64,000 nucleotides of DNA from Defluviitaleaceae bacterium (lineage in GTDB: Bacteria > Bacillota > Clostridia > Lachnospirales > WQUN01), in NCBI GenBank assembly GCA_009786535.1, contig WQRX01000009.1:1-64000 (forward strand), written 5' to 3'. The position numbers and the translations under genes were made by a program. Below, in pieces: positions 61,638 through 64,000 of this stretch. The stretch's first letter is position 1, and every line of letters begins with the position of its first letter. Under the pieces are notes generated by a model, which ran no database searches, was not told the origin of the DNA, and saw only the letters and a list, made by a program, of their open reading frames with translations.

Positions 61638-64000
61638 GTAATAATTCCTGTACCGCTTCCACCACCCCATCAAAATCACTATCCGAGTACAACAGACTGC
61701 GCGTGTCTTCTATGAAACGCGCAGTTTTTGTTTTCCACGTTTTTTGCGCCAGTGCATCAAATGCTTTGTACGCCGTTGTGTCGTCATAGTCTTCGCAGGC
61801 ATTTTTGATAAGGATTAACTGTTCGTGCAGGAAGGGGGTGTCTTCTTCTACGTCTTCCCCGTTTATTTCTTCGGGTTCTTGTAAAGTTTGCAAGAAAGTT
61901 TCTAGTTGTTTAATAAACGCATTTGAATTGGCGTGGATATAGTCCGTATTTCCGCTGTCGCCCGCTTCTTCTAATTTTTTTGCCATTGCAGACATTTCCG
62001 CCTCGTTTATATTGGCAAGGCTGGATTTCATCCCATGCACGGTAACGGTGTACAGTTTTATGTCATTGTTTTCCAACGATTCGCGTATTACATCCAGCGC
62101 TTTGTGGGCATCGCGCTTAAAAGCGCGGGCAAGTAACCCCGTATCTATGGCGGTGGGTGCGCCGGCCGGCAGTTCCTTTTCCGCTTCTTCGGGGTGGCGC
62201 CCCCGTACAAATTTGTTTAAAATCGCATCCAATTGCCGTATGTCTATCGGTTTGGATATGAACTCATCAAACCCGTTTTGCATAAACATTTCCGCGTTAC
62301 CCACCAAGGCGTTTGCCGTTAACACAACAATTACGCCTTCGTATTCTGCCTCGCGTAGCTTGCGGGTGGTTTCTATCCCGTCCATGATGGGCATCATGTG
62401 GTCCATAAAAATGATGTCGTAGGTGTTGCCCTCTCGCACTTTTTCAATCGCGTCAAACCCGCTAAGAGACGTTTCAATTTGCAACTCGTAAGGCGTAAGT
62501 AGCCCCGTTGCCACTTGCAAATTGGTTTCCACATCGTCTACCACCAACACGCGCCCATAAGGCATTGCATAGCGTGTACCCAGCAAATTGTCCATATGGC
62601 GGTGTCCCGCAAAAGTAAAGTCGCATAATTGTGTAACAAGCGCTTCATCAATTATGTCCTTATCCACCCATTTTTGTTTAATGACAACAGTAAACGTAGT
62701 GCCCTTGCCGTATTCGCTTTCCGCCGTAATTGTACCGTCCATCATTTCCACGAGTTGCTTGGTAATGCTAAGCCCAAGCCCCGTGCCTTGTTTCGTGCGG
62801 TTTACGTCCATATTAAAGCGCGAATATTCAGAGAACAACGCCTTTAAATCTGCGGGTTTTAACCCCTGCCCCGTATCTTGTACAATAAAGCACAAGGCTA
62901 CGTCCTCGCCCTCGGTTTCCTGCGAGACGGACAAGGTCACTTGCCCCATGTCGGTATATTTAATCGCGTTGGAAATTAAATTGTTTAAAATTTGTTTAAT
63001 GCGCAATGCATCGCCAAACAAACGGAAGGGTAACGTGCCGTTAATTTGCAACGAAAATTGAATATCCTTGGAAGCGATACGCACCGTGTTTATGCTAATG
63101 GTATCGTTTAGCAGGCTGGGTACTTCGTATTCGTCGTTATACAGTTCCATTTTACCCGTTTCAATTTTAGACATATCCAGGATATCATCCATAATGCCCA
63201 GCAATTCGTCGCCCGATATACATAATTTACGGAAGGTATTTGCCGTGCGTTGCGATAAATCGTTAAAGTTTAGCTCAATTTGAGACAGCCCAAGAATCGC
63301 ATTTAACGGGGTACGCAACTCATGGCTCATATGCGCAAGGAAGCGCGACTTCGCTGTATTGGCGATGCTCGCCTCATTTAATGCAGCCACCAGCATAAAT
63401 TGGTCACGTAAGTCTATTGCGTGGGCAATAATGCAAACCTCGTCTTCCATTTGTATGGGTACAAGGGTTACCTTTAGGGGACGTTCCTCCCCACTACGGG
63501 ATTGGTGCATCCAATTATCGTACACCATAGATTCACCTGTTTCTATCACTTGCTTGAACATCTTTAACATCATGGGGATAGACGGCTCGCCATTGGGTTG
63601 TAGCTCGGGCGTAGTTTCGCGGAAGTTGTCGATATACTCCTGCTTAGAAGTAAATCCGTAAAATTCCAATGCGGCTTGGTTCACGTCCAACACATTTGCA
63701 TTTTTATCAAACAACGCAATAATGCTGGGGGAAGAATCCAACATAACTTGGAAGCGGTCCTTCTCGCGGGACAGCGTAACGTCTGTCGCATAGGTAATTA
63801 CCACGGTTTCGTTATTGTATTCCGTACGCAAGCCCTCTACGTCAAAATACGTAAGCGTACCTCCGCACGGGCGCTCCGCAAACTCTGCATTGCCACTGCC
63901 TTCTTCAAATATTTCTTGCAAAAACGCGTTCCATTTATCGTCAAACGACGTGCCGTCTGCTTGGAAGGTATACGCCTGACCCGAATTAGCGAGTGCAAAA
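61600..64000 (-). CDS. Hybrid sensor histidine kinase (PAS-HisKA-HATPase-REC-Hpt), 5' end outside the window
   Basis: The frame is open to the right edge, so the true start lies outside. About 800 residues are visible. A PAS domain (near 63370-63800) is followed by HisKA with the phospho-accepting His in HMSHELRTPLN (near 63323) and an ATPase domain with NLISNAIKY and GTGLGLSITKQLVEMMDG. The receiver has VLVVDDVETNL and acceptor Asp in IIFMDHMMPIMDG (near 62400). A C-terminal Hpt has the His in VTVHGMKSSLANI (near 62035). No membrane span is visible. A full internal phosphorelay is thus in one cytoplasmic protein; output is unknown. Confidence 0.93.
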   Translation of the reverse strand, partial: FALANSGQAYTFQADGTSFDDKWNAFLQEIFEEGSGNAEFAERPCGGTLTYFDVEGLRTEYNNETVVITYATDVTLSREKDRFQVMLDSSPSIIALFDKNANVLDVNQAALEFYGFTSKQEYIDNFRETTPELQPNGEPSIPMMLKMFKQVIETGESMVYDNWMHQSRSGEERPLKVTLVPIQMEDEVCIIAHAIDLRDQFMLVAALNEASIANTAKSRFLAHMSHELRTPLNAILGLSQIELNFNDLSQRTANTFRKLCISGDELLGIMDDILDMSKIETGKMELYNDEYEVPSLLNDTISINTVRIASKDIQFSLQINGTLPFRLFGDALRIKQILNNLISNAIKYTDMGQVTLSVSQETEGEDVALCFIVQDTGQGLKPADLKALFSEYSRFNMDVNRTKQGTGLGLSITKQLVEMMDGTITAESEYGKGTTFTVVIKQKWVDKDIIDEALVTQLCDFTFAGHRHMDNLLGTRYAMPYGRVLVVDDVETNLQVATGLLTPYELQIETSLSGFDAIEKVREGNTYDIIFMDHMMPIMDGIETTRKLREAEYEGVIVVLTANALVGNAEMFMQNGFDEFISKPIDIRQLDAILNKFVRGRHPEEAEKELPAGAPTAIDTGLLARAFKRDAHKALDVIRESLENNDIKLYTVTVHGMKSSLANINEAEMSAMAKKLEEAGDSGNTDYIHANSNAFIKQLETFLQTLQEPEEINGEDVEEDTPFLHEQLILIKNACEDYDDTTAYKAFDALAQKTWKTKTARFIEDTRSLLYSDSDFDGVVEAVQELLLTHTAHLPTTPS

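Overview
The window looks like chromosomal DNA of a Gram-positive anaerobe of the Clostridia (Bacillota), probably an uncultured gut or rumen type. Pointers are AGGAGG-type ribosome sites, frequent TTG/GTG starts, an ACAD/EtfAB catabolic operon, an rsfS/nadD-yqeK cluster, a LicD/CDP-polyol surface-polymer cluster and copper-amine-oxidase-N-type secreted proteins. The placement is inferred from gene content. No rRNA, tRNA, CRISPR array or transposase was seen.

Layout. 0-2.5 kb: phosphoglucomutase and a small membrane protein. 2.6-9.6 kb: a decayed ATPase followed by a complete Wadjet jetABCD anti-plasmid system (SMC-like loop extruder plus Toprim nuclease). 9.5-22.2 kb: a 13-gene leftward operon (acyl-CoA dehydrogenase, EtfBA, a KAS III-like enzyme, a five-part Liv-type ABC importer, CoA transferase, alpha/beta hydrolase, thiolase, FabG-type reductase) with a divergent TetR regulator; it looks like import and CoA-dependent breakdown of an unknown acid. 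22.4-27.4 kb: TetR, a sialate O-acetylesterase-like protein, a kinase-like protein, an APH(3')-like phosphotransferase and an AAC(6')-like/GNAT fusion. 27.4-34.6 kb: a sugar-phosphate operon (PfkB kinase, AlsE/Rpe epimerase, RpiB) running on into DUF4003, methyltransferase-like, RraA-like and CotH-like genes. 34.6-41 kb: copA, rhomboid, glpK, a small membrane protein, rsfS and fused nadD-yqeK. 41-48 kb: glmM, a DUF5610-like protein, a short flagellin and a 1294-residue secreted CAP-domain protein with a tyrosine-rich tract. 48-50.5 kb: two PLP enzymes of sulfur amino-acid metabolism. 50.5-58.7 kb: a surface-polymer operon with several unrecognised proteins, preceded by a 19-bp perfect inverted repeat pair and a serine recombinase. 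59-64 kb: a cupin, an Hsp70-like protein and a hybrid histidine kinase cut by the window edge.

Two observations stand out. First, 57926-58103 has the form of a recombinase-controlled promoter switch (inverton) in front of the LicD-type operon: exact inverted repeats enclose a promoter and a terminator that both point the 'wrong' way in this orientation, and the invertase gene ends 10 bp away. Second, a 12-bp palindrome GGGARCGYTCCC occurs 12 times by eye, 11 of them between 23.1 and 38.5 kb, in all three codon phases and on genes of both strands, which suggests a DNA-level function unrelated to the proteins.
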